Source: Parcubacteria group bacterium Gr01-1014_13 (GTDB lineage: Bacteria; Patescibacteria; ABY1; Magasanikbacterales; GWA2-37-8). Taken from it: 64,000 bases of DNA. Shown piece by piece: positions 5,658-14,912 of this stretch. The DNA lies in contig VMGB01000002.1 in NCBI GenBank assembly GCA_007376295.1, forward strand, positions 89,013 to 153,012, in the 5' to 3' direction. The translations under genes and the position numbers were made by a program. Every line of letters begins with the position of its first letter. The stretch's first letter is position 1. Below the pieces are notes generated by a model. It worked only from the letters and a program-made list of their open reading frames with translations, was not told the DNA's origin and did not search any database.

Positions 5658-8645
5658 ATGTATAATTCCAATCAAGAAGAGCAAGATATTTTACGGTATT
5701 GGGACGAACATCAGTGCTTCGAAAAATCAATCGCCAACCGTTCTACCAAAAAACCCTATCATTTCTATGATGGGCCGCCTTTTGCTACCGGTTTGCCTCA
5801 TTATGGCCATATTGTGGCTTCACTCATGAAAGACGTGGTACCACGATATTTCACCATGCGTGGATACAGGGTAGAACGCAAATGGGGTTGGGATTGCCAT
5901 GGACTTCCAATCGAAAACATTATTGAAAAAGAACTTAATTTATCTACTAAAAAAGAAATTGAGGCCTATGGCGTTGCTAAATTTAACGAAGCTTGCCGCG
6001 CCACAGTTTTGAAATACGCGCACGAATGGGAAAAAACCATAAAACGCATGGGTCGTTGGGTAGACATGAAAAACGATTACAAAACCATGGATATTGGTTT
6101 TATGGAAAGTGTTTGGTGGGTATTCAAACAGCTTTGGGATCGCGATTTGATTTACAAAGATTACAAAGCCATGCACATATGTCCGCGTTGTGCCACAACG
6201 CTATCTAATTTTGAAGTTACCCAGGGCTATAAAGATATCAAAGATATTTCAGTAGTGGCGAAGTTTAAAATAAAAGAAGGCTATCAAAGTAAATTTGATT
6301 TTTTAAATATCAAAGGCCCAATTTATATTTTAGCTTGGACTACAACACCATGGACATTGCCAGGCAATGTATTGTTGGCGCTAGGATCTGACATAGAATA
6401 CTTGCTTGTTACAATCGAAGGCGAAGAGGGCGCTTTTGTGGTGGCCAGGGAGCGCGCTGAAGCGGTATTTAAGGATAAAACTTGGAAAGAAATTGGTCGT
6501 TTCAAAGGTAAAGAATTGGCCGGGTTGGAATACGAGCCACTGTTCCCATATTTCAAAGATACACCCAAGGCCTTTCGTTTAGTAACGGCAAAATTTGTTA
6601 CCACTACAGATGGTACTGGTATTGTGCATATTTCCCCGGCCTTTGGTGAGGAAGACTTTAAGGTTGGAAAAGCGGAAGGATTGCCTCTGGTTCAGCATGT
6701 GGGAATGGATGGGAAATTTGTATCGGCTGTGACTGATTTTGCTGGTATGGATGTTAAGCCAATAGATGATGTAACTAAAGCTGACGTAGAAATTATTAAA
6801 TGGCTCGCCCACAATGGCAAATTATTTAGTAAAGAAAAAATAGAACATAGTTATCCGCACTGTTGGCGTTGTGATACTCCGTTATTAAATTATGCTACTA
6901 CCAGCTGGTTTGTGCGGGTTACTTTATTAAAAGATCAGTTATTAAAAAATAACGAAGAGATCAGTTGGGTGCCAGAACATATTAAAAAAGGACGTTTTGG
7001 CGTGTGGCTGGAAGGCGCGCGCGACTGGGCGATTAGCCGCAGTCGTTATTGGGGCACGCCTTTGCCGATTTGGGAAGGAAGCAATGGTGAAGTTGTTTGT
7101 ATTGGCAGTATTGAAGAGTTGGAAAAATTATCTGGCGAAAAAGTTACAGATCTTCATAAACATTTTATTGATGGCATGATTATTACCAAAGACGGCCAGG
7201 AGTATAGACGTATTCCGGAAGTTTTAGATTGCTGGTTTGAATCCGGCAGCATGCCTTATGGCCAAATGCATTATCCGTTTGAAAACAAGAAAAAATTTGA
7301 AAGCAGTTTCCCAGCCGAGTTTATTGCCGAAGGCCAAGACCAAACTCGCGGTTGGTTTTATACCCTTCATGTTTTGGCCGTGGCTCTAACAAGCAAGGTC
7401 CGTTTGATGAGTAAAAAACCAGCAATTCCAGTATCTGGTTTTCCATCACTACGCTACGGCGAGCCGGCTTTTAAGAATGTAATTGTTAACGGGATTGTGT
7501 TGGCTGAAGATGGTAAGAAAATGAGCAAGCGTTTAAAAAATTATCCGGAGCCGGAAATAATTTTAGAAAAATATGGCGCCGATGCCATGCGATATTATCT
7601 GGCTACTTCACCGGTAATGGCCGCTGAATCTTTGAATTTTTCCGAAGTAGGTGTAAGAGAAATGTATAATAAATTAATTAATACAGTATATAATGTTCTG
7701 GAATTTTATCTGATGTATACAGATCAGAAGTCGAATGGTAAAAAACAGAAATCAGACCATGTATTAGATAAATGGATTTTGGCAAAATTACAGATTTTAG
7801 TAAAAGATGTCACCGAAGGTATGGAAGCATATAAATTAGTAGACGCCAGCCGGCCAATAGCAGATTTTGTCACTGAACTTTCGCAATGGTATGTGCGCCG
7901 CTCGCGCGATAGGTTCAAGGGTGATAATGATAAAGACAAACAGCTTGCCTTGGCTACTCTTCACGAAGTTTTGTTTACTTTAGCCAAAGTAATGGCACCG
8001 TTTACACCGTTTATGGCCGAAAAAATTTATTTATCTTTAAAGGGTGAGAAAGAAAGTGTGCATTTAGAAGATTGGCCTGAGGCTGATAAAAAATTAATGG
8101 ATGAGAAAGTTTTGGAACAGATGAGTTTGGCTAGAAAAATCGTAGAAATGGGTCTGGCATTGCGAGCGGAAAAAAGTATTAAAGTAAGACAGCCACTCAA
8201 TAAATTGTTGGTTAATGAAAAGTTTTCCGTAGATTTATCTACAACTATCGCTGCAGAATTAAATATAAAAAAAGTAGAAACACTGTCTAAATTAATGGGT
8301 GTTGGAGTTGGTGGGTTAATACCAGATAATTTTGTCACAAAAGAAGAGGGGAAATTAAGCGTGTTGTTAGACATAGCCATTACTGACGAACTAAAAGCCG
8401 AAGGCCTGGTCCGAGAAATTATCCGTACCATAAATCAAATTCGCAAAGAACAAAAATTGACGATTTCGGATAGGGTGATAGTTAGATATAGTGCTAGTGA
8501 TGCATCATTAAGATTTATTTTTGAAAAATATGTTGAGGAAATAAAAAAATCAGTATTGGCTTTTGCAGTCGAAGAGGGTGATACAGAACAAGAAATTGAA
8601 ATTGAAGGCTTGAAATTAAAAATTGGAGTGCATAGAATGCAATAA
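5658..8645 (+). CDS. ileS: Isoleucyl-tRNA synthetase
   Basis: 995 residues; a class I synthetase that charges tRNA-Ile. The HIGH-type motif is H-Y-G-H at residues 48-51, inside the D-G-P-P-F-A-T-G-L-P block typical of the type 2 (eukaryote-like, often mupirocin-resistant) IleRS group. A T-T-P-W-T-L-P-G-N block near residue 230 marks the CP1 editing domain. KMSKR is at 621-625. C-P-R-C near residue 175 suggests a small zinc site in the insertion. The C-terminal part is the anticodon-binding helical domain; I do not see the C-terminal Cys4 finger of the type 1 enzymes. It is followed 20 bases later by the NIF3 gene, and possibly forms an operon through ruvA. Confidence 0.97.
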   Translation: MYNSNQEEQDILRYWDEHQCFEKSIANRSTKKPYHFYDGPPFATGLPHYGHIVASLMKDVVPRYFTMRGYRVERKWGWDCHGLPIENIIEKELNLSTKKEIEAYGVAKFNEACRATVLKYAHEWEKTIKRMGRWVDMKNDYKTMDIGFMESVWWVFKQLWDRDLIYKDYKAMHICPRCATTLSNFEVTQGYKDIKDISVVAKFKIKEGYQSKFDFLNIKGPIYILAWTTTPWTLPGNVLLALGSDIEYLLVTIEGEEGAFVVARERAEAVFKDKTWKEIGRFKGKELAGLEYEPLFPYFKDTPKAFRLVTAKFVTTTDGTGIVHISPAFGEEDFKVGKAEGLPLVQHVGMDGKFVSAVTDFAGMDVKPIDDVTKADVEIIKWLAHNGKLFSKEKIEHSYPHCWRCDTPLLNYATTSWFVRVTLLKDQLLKNNEEISWVPEHIKKGRFGVWLEGARDWAISRSRYWGTPLPIWEGSNGEVVCIGSIEELEKLSGEKVTDLHKHFIDGMIITKDGQEYRRIPEVLDCWFESGSMPYGQMHYPFENKKKFESSFPAEFIAEGQDQTRGWFYTLHVLAVALTSKVRLMSKKPAIPVSGFPSLRYGEPAFKNVIVNGIVLAEDGKKMSKRLKNYPEPEIILEKYGADAMRYYLATSPVMAAESLNFSEVGVREMYNKLINTVYNVLEFYLMYTDQKSNGKKQKSDHVLDKWILAKLQILVKDVTEGMEAYKLVDASRPIADFVTELSQWYVRRSRDRFKGDNDKDKQLALATLHEVLFTLAKVMAPFTPFMAEKIYLSLKGEKESVHLEDWPEADKKLMDEKVLEQMSLARKIVEMGLALRAEKSIKVRQPLNKLLVNEKFSVDLSTTIAAELNIKKVETLSKLMGVGVGGLIPDNFVTKEEGKLSVLLDIAITDELKAEGLVREIIRTINQIRKEQKLTISDRVIVRYSASDASLRFIFEKYVEEIKKSVLAFAVEEGDTEQEIEIEGLKLKIGVHRMQ

Positions 8646-8665
8646 TTAAATTTAATATAATCTGT

Positions 8666-9631
8666 ATGTTAACACTGAAGCAAGTTTACGATCTGGGAAT
8701 TAAGTTGGGAATAGCGGCTGATCCTCGCGGACAAAAAAGCGTGGCCAAGTATTTGGAACGCACAAAAAGAGAATATAATGAACTAAAGCCGGATGACAAA
8801 AAATATTTTAACGAAGAAAGATTGGTAAATCCTTATGAAGATTGCGGAATCCATTGTGGCGATTTAAAGGCGCCGCTAAAAAGAGTTTTGGCAGGTATAG
8901 ATGTAGGGCCAGCAGAAATTTTGTTGGCCACTCAGCTAAATGAACGTGGTAAAAAAATAGATGCAGTAATCGCTCATCATCCGATTGGCGGAGCTTTGGC
9001 GAGTCTACACGGCGTAATGGATATGATAGCCGAAATGTACGAAAATTTGGGTATGCCAGTGCATACAGCGGAGCGTTTGATGGCAGAGAGGATTGGAGAA
9101 GTTGGTCGTGGCGTACACCCCGCCAATCATTACCAAATTGTAGACACAGCCAAATTGTTGGGAGTAAATGTTATGAACATGCATACCCCAACCGATAATA
9201 TGGTAACCAAATTCTTGGAAGATTTTTTGGCTAAGAAAAAACCAGAAATAGTAGGTGATATTATGAAGGCTTTGATGGAACTACCGGAATATCAGGAAGC
9301 GAAAAAACGGGGAGCTGGTCCAAATTTGGTTGCTGGAAATCCAAGAAATAAAGTGGGTAAACTTTTTGTCGAAATGACTGGTGGTACCAATCCGTCCAGT
9401 AAAGTTTATCAGGAGCTTTCCCGAGCCGGTGTCAGCACTTTGGTAGGTATGCATATGCGCGATGATTCACGAGAAAAAGCTAATGAATACCATATGAACG
9501 TACTTATTGCTGGACATATGTCTTCCGATTCTTTGGGTATGAACCTTTATTTGGACGAACTCGAAAAGAAGGGAATTGAAGTGGTGCCATGCGGCGGATT
9601 GATCAGAGTAAGCAGAGTCAAGAGAAAATAA
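8666..9631 (+). CDS. NIF3-like dinuclear metal-binding protein
   Basis: 321 residues of the NIF3 (NGG1p-interacting factor 3/YbgI) fold, a toroidal protein with a two-metal centre. Some family members act as GTP cyclohydrolase-like or hydrolytic enzymes, but the role is generally unsettled. Metal-ligand motifs: H-H-P near residues 104-106, H-T-P-T-D-N near 171-176, and G-H-M-S-S-D near 287-292. Residues 1-60 form an N-terminal extension, and the middle (about 180-235) is longer than in YbgI. The start codon lies only five bases after a TATAAT-like sequence that probably is not a promoter, because no -35 fits. It precedes ruvA by three bases. Confidence 0.85.
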   Translation: MLTLKQVYDLGIKLGIAADPRGQKSVAKYLERTKREYNELKPDDKKYFNEERLVNPYEDCGIHCGDLKAPLKRVLAGIDVGPAEILLATQLNERGKKIDAVIAHHPIGGALASLHGVMDMIAEMYENLGMPVHTAERLMAERIGEVGRGVHPANHYQIVDTAKLLGVNVMNMHTPTDNMVTKFLEDFLAKKKPEIVGDIMKALMELPEYQEAKKRGAGPNLVAGNPRNKVGKLFVEMTGGTNPSSKVYQELSRAGVSTLVGMHMRDDSREKANEYHMNVLIAGHMSSDSLGMNLYLDELEKKGIEVVPCGGLIRVSRVKRK

Positions 9632-9633
9632 TT

Positions 9634-10203
9634 ATGATCTCCATTATTCAAGGCAAAGTCCTCTCCAACTTTGGCGGCAAGCTGGTAGTTTTAACTGCTG
9701 GCGGAGTTGGTTATGAAATAATGGTAAGTGCTAATTCTGTCAAAAATTGGTTGGTGGGCGCTGAAGCACAAATTTTGACTTATCTGGCTGTGCGGGAAAG
9801 TTCTTTGGATCTATACGGATTTGTCAGCGAAAGTGAAAAAGAATTATTTGAAAAATTTTTATTAGTCAGCGGTATTGGTCCCAAGACTGCTTTACATCTT
9901 TTATCTTTAGGTAGTGTGCAAGAGATTTCTTCTGCGATTGGCCGAGAGGATCTCTCTTATCTTACCAACGTAAGCGGTATCGGCAAAAAAACCGCCGAGA
10001 GAATTTTGGTGGAATTAAAAAACAAAGTCGGGGCAGGGGCAACGGGTATAGAAGATATGGAAGGGGCTTTGGGAGATGTAGTAGAAGGTTTGGCAGCTCT
10101 GGGTTATTCATTTGTGGAAGCCAGAGATGCGGTAAAAAATTTGGATGTGAAAGGAAAAACCAGTGAACAGTTACTTAAGGAAGCTTTGCAAAGAATTAAA
10201 TAG
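9634..10203 (+). CDS. ruvA: Holliday junction helicase subunit RuvA
   Basis: 189 residues from the ATG at 9634, which gives the standard beginning M-I-S-I-I-Q-G; an upstream in-frame start would overlap the NIF3 gene. RuvA binds Holliday junctions as a tetramer and loads the RuvB motor. An OB-fold N-terminus is followed by two helix-hairpin-helix motifs, V-S-G-I-G-P-K-T-A near residue 77 and V-S-G-I-G-K-K-T-A near 112. A C-terminal RuvB-contacting three-helix domain (A-L-G-Y-S-F-V-E-A) is present. RuvB and RuvC are not in the window. It is convergent with argH, with only five bases between the stop codons and no terminator. Confidence 0.96.
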   Translation: MISIIQGKVLSNFGGKLVVLTAGGVGYEIMVSANSVKNWLVGAEAQILTYLAVRESSLDLYGFVSESEKELFEKFLLVSGIGPKTALHLLSLGSVQEISSAIGREDLSYLTNVSGIGKKTAERILVELKNKVGAGATGIEDMEGALGDVVEGLAALGYSFVEARDAVKNLDVKGKTSEQLLKEALQRIK

Positions 10204-10208
10204 TTATT

Positions 10209-11495
10209 TTAGAGAGGTTTGTCGATTTTATAATATTGCAACCCAAGATTACCGGGACCGCCCAAGGAAATTACTTCTTTTATAGCCGCCACCGGATCAT
10301 GAACGGTGAGCTTGTCTAAGTTATTTTTTATATGTTGGTAGGCATCTCTAAATGTCATACCTTCTTTTACCAATTTATTTGCCTCAAAAGCGGCAAATAG
10401 TTCCGGAGAAAGAGATTTCATTAAAATTTCTTTGTTTGGTTTAATTTTTGACATGGCCAGAGCCATAATTTCCAAGCTGCGTCTGGCTATGCCGAGGCCC
10501 TTTATGAGCGGTTCTTTTGTCAGCTGGGTATCGCGATTATAGCCGCTGATTAAATTTTTAGAAATGTCTTTTACTTGTGTCTGTAAAGCCACAATGACAC
10601 CGACATTGCTTCTTACTATTTCAAACACATCAGGGTTTCTTTTTTGCGGCATTATGGAAGATCCGGTGGTAAATTCTCCAGGAAGATGGAAAAAATTAAA
10701 TTCAGGCGTGGTAAACCAGATCATTTCGTTTGCTAATCTGCCGAGAGTCATCATTATTTGGGTAAGAACAGAGAGGATATAGCTCTCAGTAGAGCCGCGG
10801 CTGTTTACGCAATATAGTGAATTTATTTGGGTTCTTTTAAATTTCAAAATTTTGGTTGTTAAGCGTCTGTCGAGGTTAAAATTTATACCATAGCCGGCAG
10901 CTGCTCCCAAAGGATTTTGATCGTTTAGTTTATAAGCAGATTCCAAAAGCATGTGGTTATTTATCAATTCTTCCAAATAAGCGGCGGCAAAGTGGCCGAT
11001 GCTCGATGGCATGGCGCGGCGGGTGTGAGTATAACCCGGCATGGGCATAAATTCATATTTTTTGGCCATGGCCAAAAAAACTTTTTCTAAACCAATAAGC
11101 TCGCGGCTTATCTGCTTTATTTTTTTTCTGGTATATAGTCTGGTCGCTACCAAAACTTGATCGTTGCGTGAGCGGCAAGTATGAATTTTTTTTCCCAAGT
11201 CTCCCAGTTTTTTTACCAAATAATTTTCAATAGCCGTGTGGCAATCTTCATCAGCTTGGGTAATGGTGAACTCGCCTTTGGCGTGCAATGTTCGGATTTC
11301 CTCTAGACCAGCCAGTAATTTTTTTAGTTCATCTTGATTTAAAATGCCCAGTTTTTTTAGCGCCTGTGCATGAGCGGCAGAAGCATCAAGATCAAATGGC
11401 AACAGCTTTTGGTCTAAAATATAGTCATTGCCCACCGTATATTTTTCGGCGAGCGGATGCAGTTTGGTCGATTTTGTTTGCCAAAGTTTTGCCAT
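10209..11495 (-). CDS. argH: Argininosuccinate lyase
   Basis: 428 residues of the fumarase/aspartase superfamily, slightly shorter than typical ArgH (about 460). It cleaves argininosuccinate to arginine and fumarate. The superfamily signature G-S-S-I-M-P-Q-K-R-N-P near residues 276-286 holds the catalytic Ser loop. T-C-R-S-R-N-D-Q near 105 and the H-T-R-R-A-M-P block near 157 match the first two conserved regions (ArgH more often has H-L-Q-x-A-Q-P, so this part is diverged). No argG or other arginine gene lies in the window. It starts one base after the stop of the amidohydrolase, so the pair is an operon. A related lyase function (such as adenylosuccinate-like) is possible but less likely. 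Confidence 0.85.
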   Translation of the reverse strand: MAKLWQTKSTKLHPLAEKYTVGNDYILDQKLLPFDLDASAAHAQALKKLGILNQDELKKLLAGLEEIRTLHAKGEFTITQADEDCHTAIENYLVKKLGDLGKKIHTCRSRNDQVLVATRLYTRKKIKQISRELIGLEKVFLAMAKKYEFMPMPGYTHTRRAMPSSIGHFAAAYLEELINNHMLLESAYKLNDQNPLGAAAGYGINFNLDRRLTTKILKFKRTQINSLYCVNSRGSTESYILSVLTQIMMTLGRLANEMIWFTTPEFNFFHLPGEFTTGSSIMPQKRNPDVFEIVRSNVGVIVALQTQVKDISKNLISGYNRDTQLTKEPLIKGLGIARRSLEIMALAMSKIKPNKEILMKSLSPELFAAFEANKLVKEGMTFRDAYQHIKNNLDKLTVHDPVAAIKEVISLGGPGNLGLQYYKIDKPL

Positions 11496-11496
11496 A

Positions 11497-12471
11497 TTAT
11501 TTTGTGTTTAAAATTTTATGACCATTTGTGGTAGCTATATTTACCAATTCGTCAAAATCATAATATCGGCAAGCTTCTTGAAGCATGCGCATTTCGGTCC
11601 ACATATCTCCATCAACAAACGGCTCATAGAAATCACAAATATTATCCACGCCCATACCAACTAGCACTCCCGCTTCAATCATTTCGGGGACATTGGCAAT
11701 GGAGTTGTGGGTAGGAGAGGTGTATTGATCCAATTGCCGCATTGATAATGCGGCCGAAGGGCAGACCACCACGCTAATGCCGGCATCAACCATTTTTTTG
11801 TAAATTTCTTGACGGTATTCTTTTGGCTGAGCCGCGACAGATAAAGCGTGTATAGCCACAACTCTGCCCTGATAATTATGTTTTATAGTGTGGCGGATTA
11901 ATTTTTCCATATCCTGTTCATGAGGATTATTTTCCTGATCTATGTGTACATGGACTGGCTTATTTAGATTTTTGGCAATACTAAACAAAGCGTCTAAATT
12001 TTCTTCATCATTGGGTCGGTCTTTACTCGGCAGGCCGCCAGCAATATCCGCCTTAGCGGTTATTTCTTCATATAGCTTTCTGGCATCTGCGTTTACCAGT
12101 CCTCCTAGTGGTTGAGTAATTGTGATAAATTTTATTTTGTCCTTATATTCCTCCTTAACCTGGTTGGCGGCATCTATAGCTTTGTGGCCGACAGCTTCGT
12201 AGGCATCTATAAAACTGCAAGTAGCGCTTACACCCTGATTAACCATCAAATCCAGTGATCTTCGTAGTCTTTGAGCAATTTCTTCTTGGCTTGAGGCTCG
12301 TTTGATATTGTCGCTCATAAGCCATTTTTGTTCCATATCCACCATGCTCTTATCCAGACCTTCTTTTGTAATATAAAAAGCTTTATCAAAATGAGCGTGG
12401 CAATTTGCCCAGCCGCCTTGATTTTTTATTTCTGCAAGCATCGCTGTCTTGAGATCCCATGGGTTAAACAT
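11497..12471 (-). CDS. Amidohydrolase, cytosine-deaminase-like metal hydrolase
   Basis: 324 residues. The N-terminal C-H-A-H-F-D-K motif (His 25 and 27) matches the H-x-H-x-D-K metal site of the cytosine/isoguanine deaminase branch of the amidohydrolases. H-V-H-I-D-Q near 177, A-I-H-A-L-S near 208 and G-V-D-N near 279 supply the remaining His and Asp ligands. The usual leading beta-sandwich domain is missing, so this is only the TIM barrel. Substrate unknown: a nucleobase or cyclic amide is likely. It is co-transcribed with argH. Its start lies downstream of a terminator hairpin that follows a good promoter, suggesting conditional read-through. Confidence 0.78.
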   Translation of the reverse strand: MFNPWDLKTAMLAEIKNQGGWANCHAHFDKAFYITKEGLDKSMVDMEQKWLMSDNIKRASSQEEIAQRLRRSLDLMVNQGVSATCSFIDAYEAVGHKAIDAANQVKEEYKDKIKFITITQPLGGLVNADARKLYEEITAKADIAGGLPSKDRPNDEENLDALFSIAKNLNKPVHVHIDQENNPHEQDMEKLIRHTIKHNYQGRVVAIHALSVAAQPKEYRQEIYKKMVDAGISVVVCPSAALSMRQLDQYTSPTHNSIANVPEMIEAGVLVGMGVDNICDFYEPFVDGDMWTEMRMLQEACRYYDFDELVNIATTNGHKILNTK

Positions 12472-12488
12472 AATTTTCTATCATTTTT

Positions 12489-12513
12489 CAAAAAAATACC
12501 ACCTTTCGGGTGG
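12489..12513 (-). terminator. Terminator hairpin between gatB and the amidohydrolase, in the latter's leader
   Basis: On the minus strand: a CCACC/GGTGG stem with a CGAAA loop, then a TATTTTTTT tract. It lies 18 bases before the amidohydrolase ATG and downstream of the putative promoter at 12571-12599, so it may be an attenuator rather than only the end of the gatB transcript. Confidence 0.75.
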
Positions 12514-12570
12514 CCGTTTATTAAAAGTTTTTTATTTTGTAGTAACTGGTTCTTTGCATATATTTTTAAT

Positions 12571-12599
12571 AGTTTAGCAGGTTGTAAGACGCCAGTCAA
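12571..12599 (-). promoter_or_regulatory. Promoter of the amidohydrolase-argH operon
   Basis: Minus strand: -35 TTGACT (12599-12594), a 17-base spacer and -10 TAAACT (12576-12571). It lies between the gatB stop and the hairpin at 12489-12513, giving a leader of about 93 bases that contains the hairpin. Confidence 0.55.
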
Positions 12600-12615
12600 G
12601 GCTGACTGTCCACAG

Positions 12616-14151
12616 TTATTTCATTTTTTCTCGCAGTAATTTTTCCGCCACTACTGGATCGGCGCTACCCTCGGTAGCTTTCATCACCATGCCTTTAAGA
12701 AATTGAAGGATAGGTTCTTTACCGGCTTTAAATTGTTCAACTTGTTTTGGATAATTTTTAATTATTTCCTCTACAACTTCAGACAATTTACCTTCATCAC
12801 TAATTTGGCCATAACCTTTTTCTTCCATAATATGAGTCGGGTCCATATCAACGCCCGAATCCAGCATTTCGTTTAGAATTTTTTGAGCATTAGTTGAGTT
12901 TAGTTTGTTGGCATAAATTAAGGCCACCAATTCGGCAAAATTTTCCGGTTTTAATTTTAACACTCGGATATCTATTTTTCGTTCAGCCATAGCGCCCATT
13001 AGCTTGCTGGTAATCCAGCCGCCGGCTAAATGCGCTAGTTGTTTGGATACATAAGCGTCATTTCTTTCAGCTTTAAAATCATGAAGCCAATGAGCGAGTT
13101 CGCTCATGACTTGTTCGGTAAATTTAGACCAAGCCAGGTCGGAAGATAAAATTTCTGCATCAGCGTATGAAAACCCATATTCATCTCGGAAACGAGCGCG
13201 TTTAGCTTGGGGTAATTCTGGCAAATTTAAATCACCAGCAATTACTTCTGGATGAAACGGAGGGATATCTGGTTCGGGGAAGTAGCGGTAGTCCGCAGCA
13301 GTTTCCTTTTCTCTTTGCATAACCGTGCCGCCGGAATTTTCATCCCAGCCTCGGGTTTGTTGTTTCCATGATTCGCCATTTTCGATCATGGCAGTTTGTC
13401 TTTGGATTTCAAACTCAATAGCTTTTTCTACGGCTCGGAAAGAGTTTATGTTTTTTACCTCCACTTTATGGTTTAGGGTATAGCCGGCCACAGGAGTAAT
13501 TACACCATTGTTGTTTGTAAACTTCCCTTCTTCCTGAAGAGAGATATTTACTTCGCAGCGCATATGCCCTTTTTCCATGTCCGCATCACTTACACCTAAA
13601 TAACGAAAAATCATCTGTAATTCTTGGCAGTAAGCTTTGGCTTCGGCAGCGCTGGCAATATCTGGTTCGGAGACGATTTCTACCAGCGGTACACCGGCGC
13701 GATTAAAATCTACCAGCGTGGTATTAGAAGAACTGTGAGTTGATTTAGCCGTATCTTCTTCCAGGTGTACGCGCGTTACGCCAATTTTGGCAGTATCACG
13801 GATATTTTTTCCGGGTAAGAATTCTAAATTCATGTAGCCATGTTCGCCAATAGGTTGATCGTATTGAGAAATTTGGTAGGCTTTGGGAAGATCTGGATAA
13901 AAATAATGTTTACGGTCAAATTTACTGTTGGTATTAATGCGGCAGTTTAAAGCTTTAGCGATTTTGGCAGCCCATTCGATAGCAGTTTTGTTTGGTACCG
14001 GCAATGTACCTGGGTGGGCGAGACAAATTTCGCAGACATTGCTATTAGGAGCCGAACGGTCGGGATCATTTTTGCATGCGCAAAACATCTTGCTTTTGGT
14101 TTTAAGCTCGACGTGCACCTCCATGCCGATAATCACCTGAAGTTTTGGCAT
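12616..14151 (-). CDS. gatB: Aspartyl/glutamyl-tRNA(Asn/Gln) amidotransferase subunit B
   Basis: 511 residues. GatB activates mischarged Glu-tRNA(Gln) or Asp-tRNA(Asn) by phosphorylation before GatA-derived ammonia amidates it. The N-terminal G-M-E-V-H-V-E-L block and the H-Y-F-Y-P-D-L-P-K-A-Y-Q-I-S-Q-Y motif near residue 85 are diagnostic. C-A-C, then C-E-I-C-L near 25-45, provide the zinc ligands. The C-terminal GatB/YqeY helical domain (from about 360) binds the tRNA elbow. GatA and GatC are not in the window. It is the last gene of the dTTP operon and starts seven bases after the membrane protein gene. Confidence 0.97.
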   Translation of the reverse strand: MPKLQVIIGMEVHVELKTKSKMFCACKNDPDRSAPNSNVCEICLAHPGTLPVPNKTAIEWAAKIAKALNCRINTNSKFDRKHYFYPDLPKAYQISQYDQPIGEHGYMNLEFLPGKNIRDTAKIGVTRVHLEEDTAKSTHSSSNTTLVDFNRAGVPLVEIVSEPDIASAAEAKAYCQELQMIFRYLGVSDADMEKGHMRCEVNISLQEEGKFTNNNGVITPVAGYTLNHKVEVKNINSFRAVEKAIEFEIQRQTAMIENGESWKQQTRGWDENSGGTVMQREKETAADYRYFPEPDIPPFHPEVIAGDLNLPELPQAKRARFRDEYGFSYADAEILSSDLAWSKFTEQVMSELAHWLHDFKAERNDAYVSKQLAHLAGGWITSKLMGAMAERKIDIRVLKLKPENFAELVALIYANKLNSTNAQKILNEMLDSGVDMDPTHIMEEKGYGQISDEGKLSEVVEEIIKNYPKQVEQFKAGKEPILQFLKGMVMKATEGSADPVVAEKLLREKMK

Positions 14152-14158
14152 AGATTTA

Positions 14159-14911
14159 TTATACTTTTGGAGGCAGAGCTGGTTGGGTTACCGGATTTTG
14201 TTTAGCGCTTAGATATAAAATTAAAGTGGCAGCCGCAGAAAGCGGTGCGATAACAGAGCTAGACAGAGATGACAAAACACTGACAGAGGCGGATTCTATA
14301 AACATTGGTAATGGTAAGAGTTCGATCAGGTAGGTAAGAGCAAAAGAAACCATGTAATTTAATAGTCCGAAAATAAGAGCGGCAATGGCCAGTCTCCAAG
14401 CTATAGGCCACCAGCGGCCCACCACTAAAGCTTTGCTAGCACGCATAGCGCTTAGTCCTTTGGCTCCCTCAAAAATTACTGCGTAAGAAGCAAAGCTATA
14501 CCAAACAGCAAATATTATACCTGGAAGAATGAATAGTAATGTTCCGCCAATTACGCTTAAGCTGACCAAGAAAGAAGTAAATACAACTGGCCAAATCAAA
14601 GTGCTGGAAGTAAGGAAAGTTTCTTTCCAGTTAGTTGGTTTGGCCAAAAGAGAATCAGAGATAGCTCTTGCCAAGGCTATCGTAACCCAAATAGCAAATA
14701 CGATGCTGGCGGCAAAAACAATCAGGATAATTATATTGCTGGCTAGTGAAGATGATGGCAGATAGACAGATAAATACAGAGAAATTGTGCCCAAAGCCGA
14801 TAAAATGAGGGTGGGCAAGAACAGCATTATTATAAATGGCAGGAATTTACGCCAGTTTTTGACATATAAATCCCAACTGTCGACGACTAGTTCGGTGGCT
14901 GTTTTAAGCAT
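14159..14911 (-). CDS. Multi-pass membrane protein of unknown function
   Basis: 250 residues with about six hydrophobic segments (roughly residues 23-50, 57-85, 105-130, 133-150, 170-200 and 205-230). The N-terminus resembles the W-D-L-Y-x-K-N-W-R-K-F start shared by YciC-like and glycerophosphodiesterase-membrane-domain proteins, in which a short amphipathic helix precedes the first transmembrane segment. The L-P-G-I-I-F-A-V-W-Y motif near 128 is also typical of that loose group. There are no catalytic residues. It lies between tmk and gatB with minimal spacing. The link with nucleotide synthesis is probably only transcriptional. Confidence 0.75.
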   Translation of the reverse strand: MLKTATELVVDSWDLYVKNWRKFLPFIIMLFLPTLILSALGTISLYLSVYLPSSSLASNIIILIVFAASIVFAIWVTIALARAISDSLLAKPTNWKETFLTSSTLIWPVVFTSFLVSLSVIGGTLLFILPGIIFAVWYSFASYAVIFEGAKGLSAMRASKALVVGRWWPIAWRLAIAALIFGLLNYMVSFALTYLIELLPLPMFIESASVSVLSSLSSSVIAPLSAAATLILYLSAKQNPVTQPALPPKV

Positions 14912-14912
14912 A

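Noticed and set aside
8650..8665. TATAAT as a promoter for the NIF3 gene
   Set aside because: No -35 lies at a suitable distance, and AT-rich sequence makes chance matches frequent.
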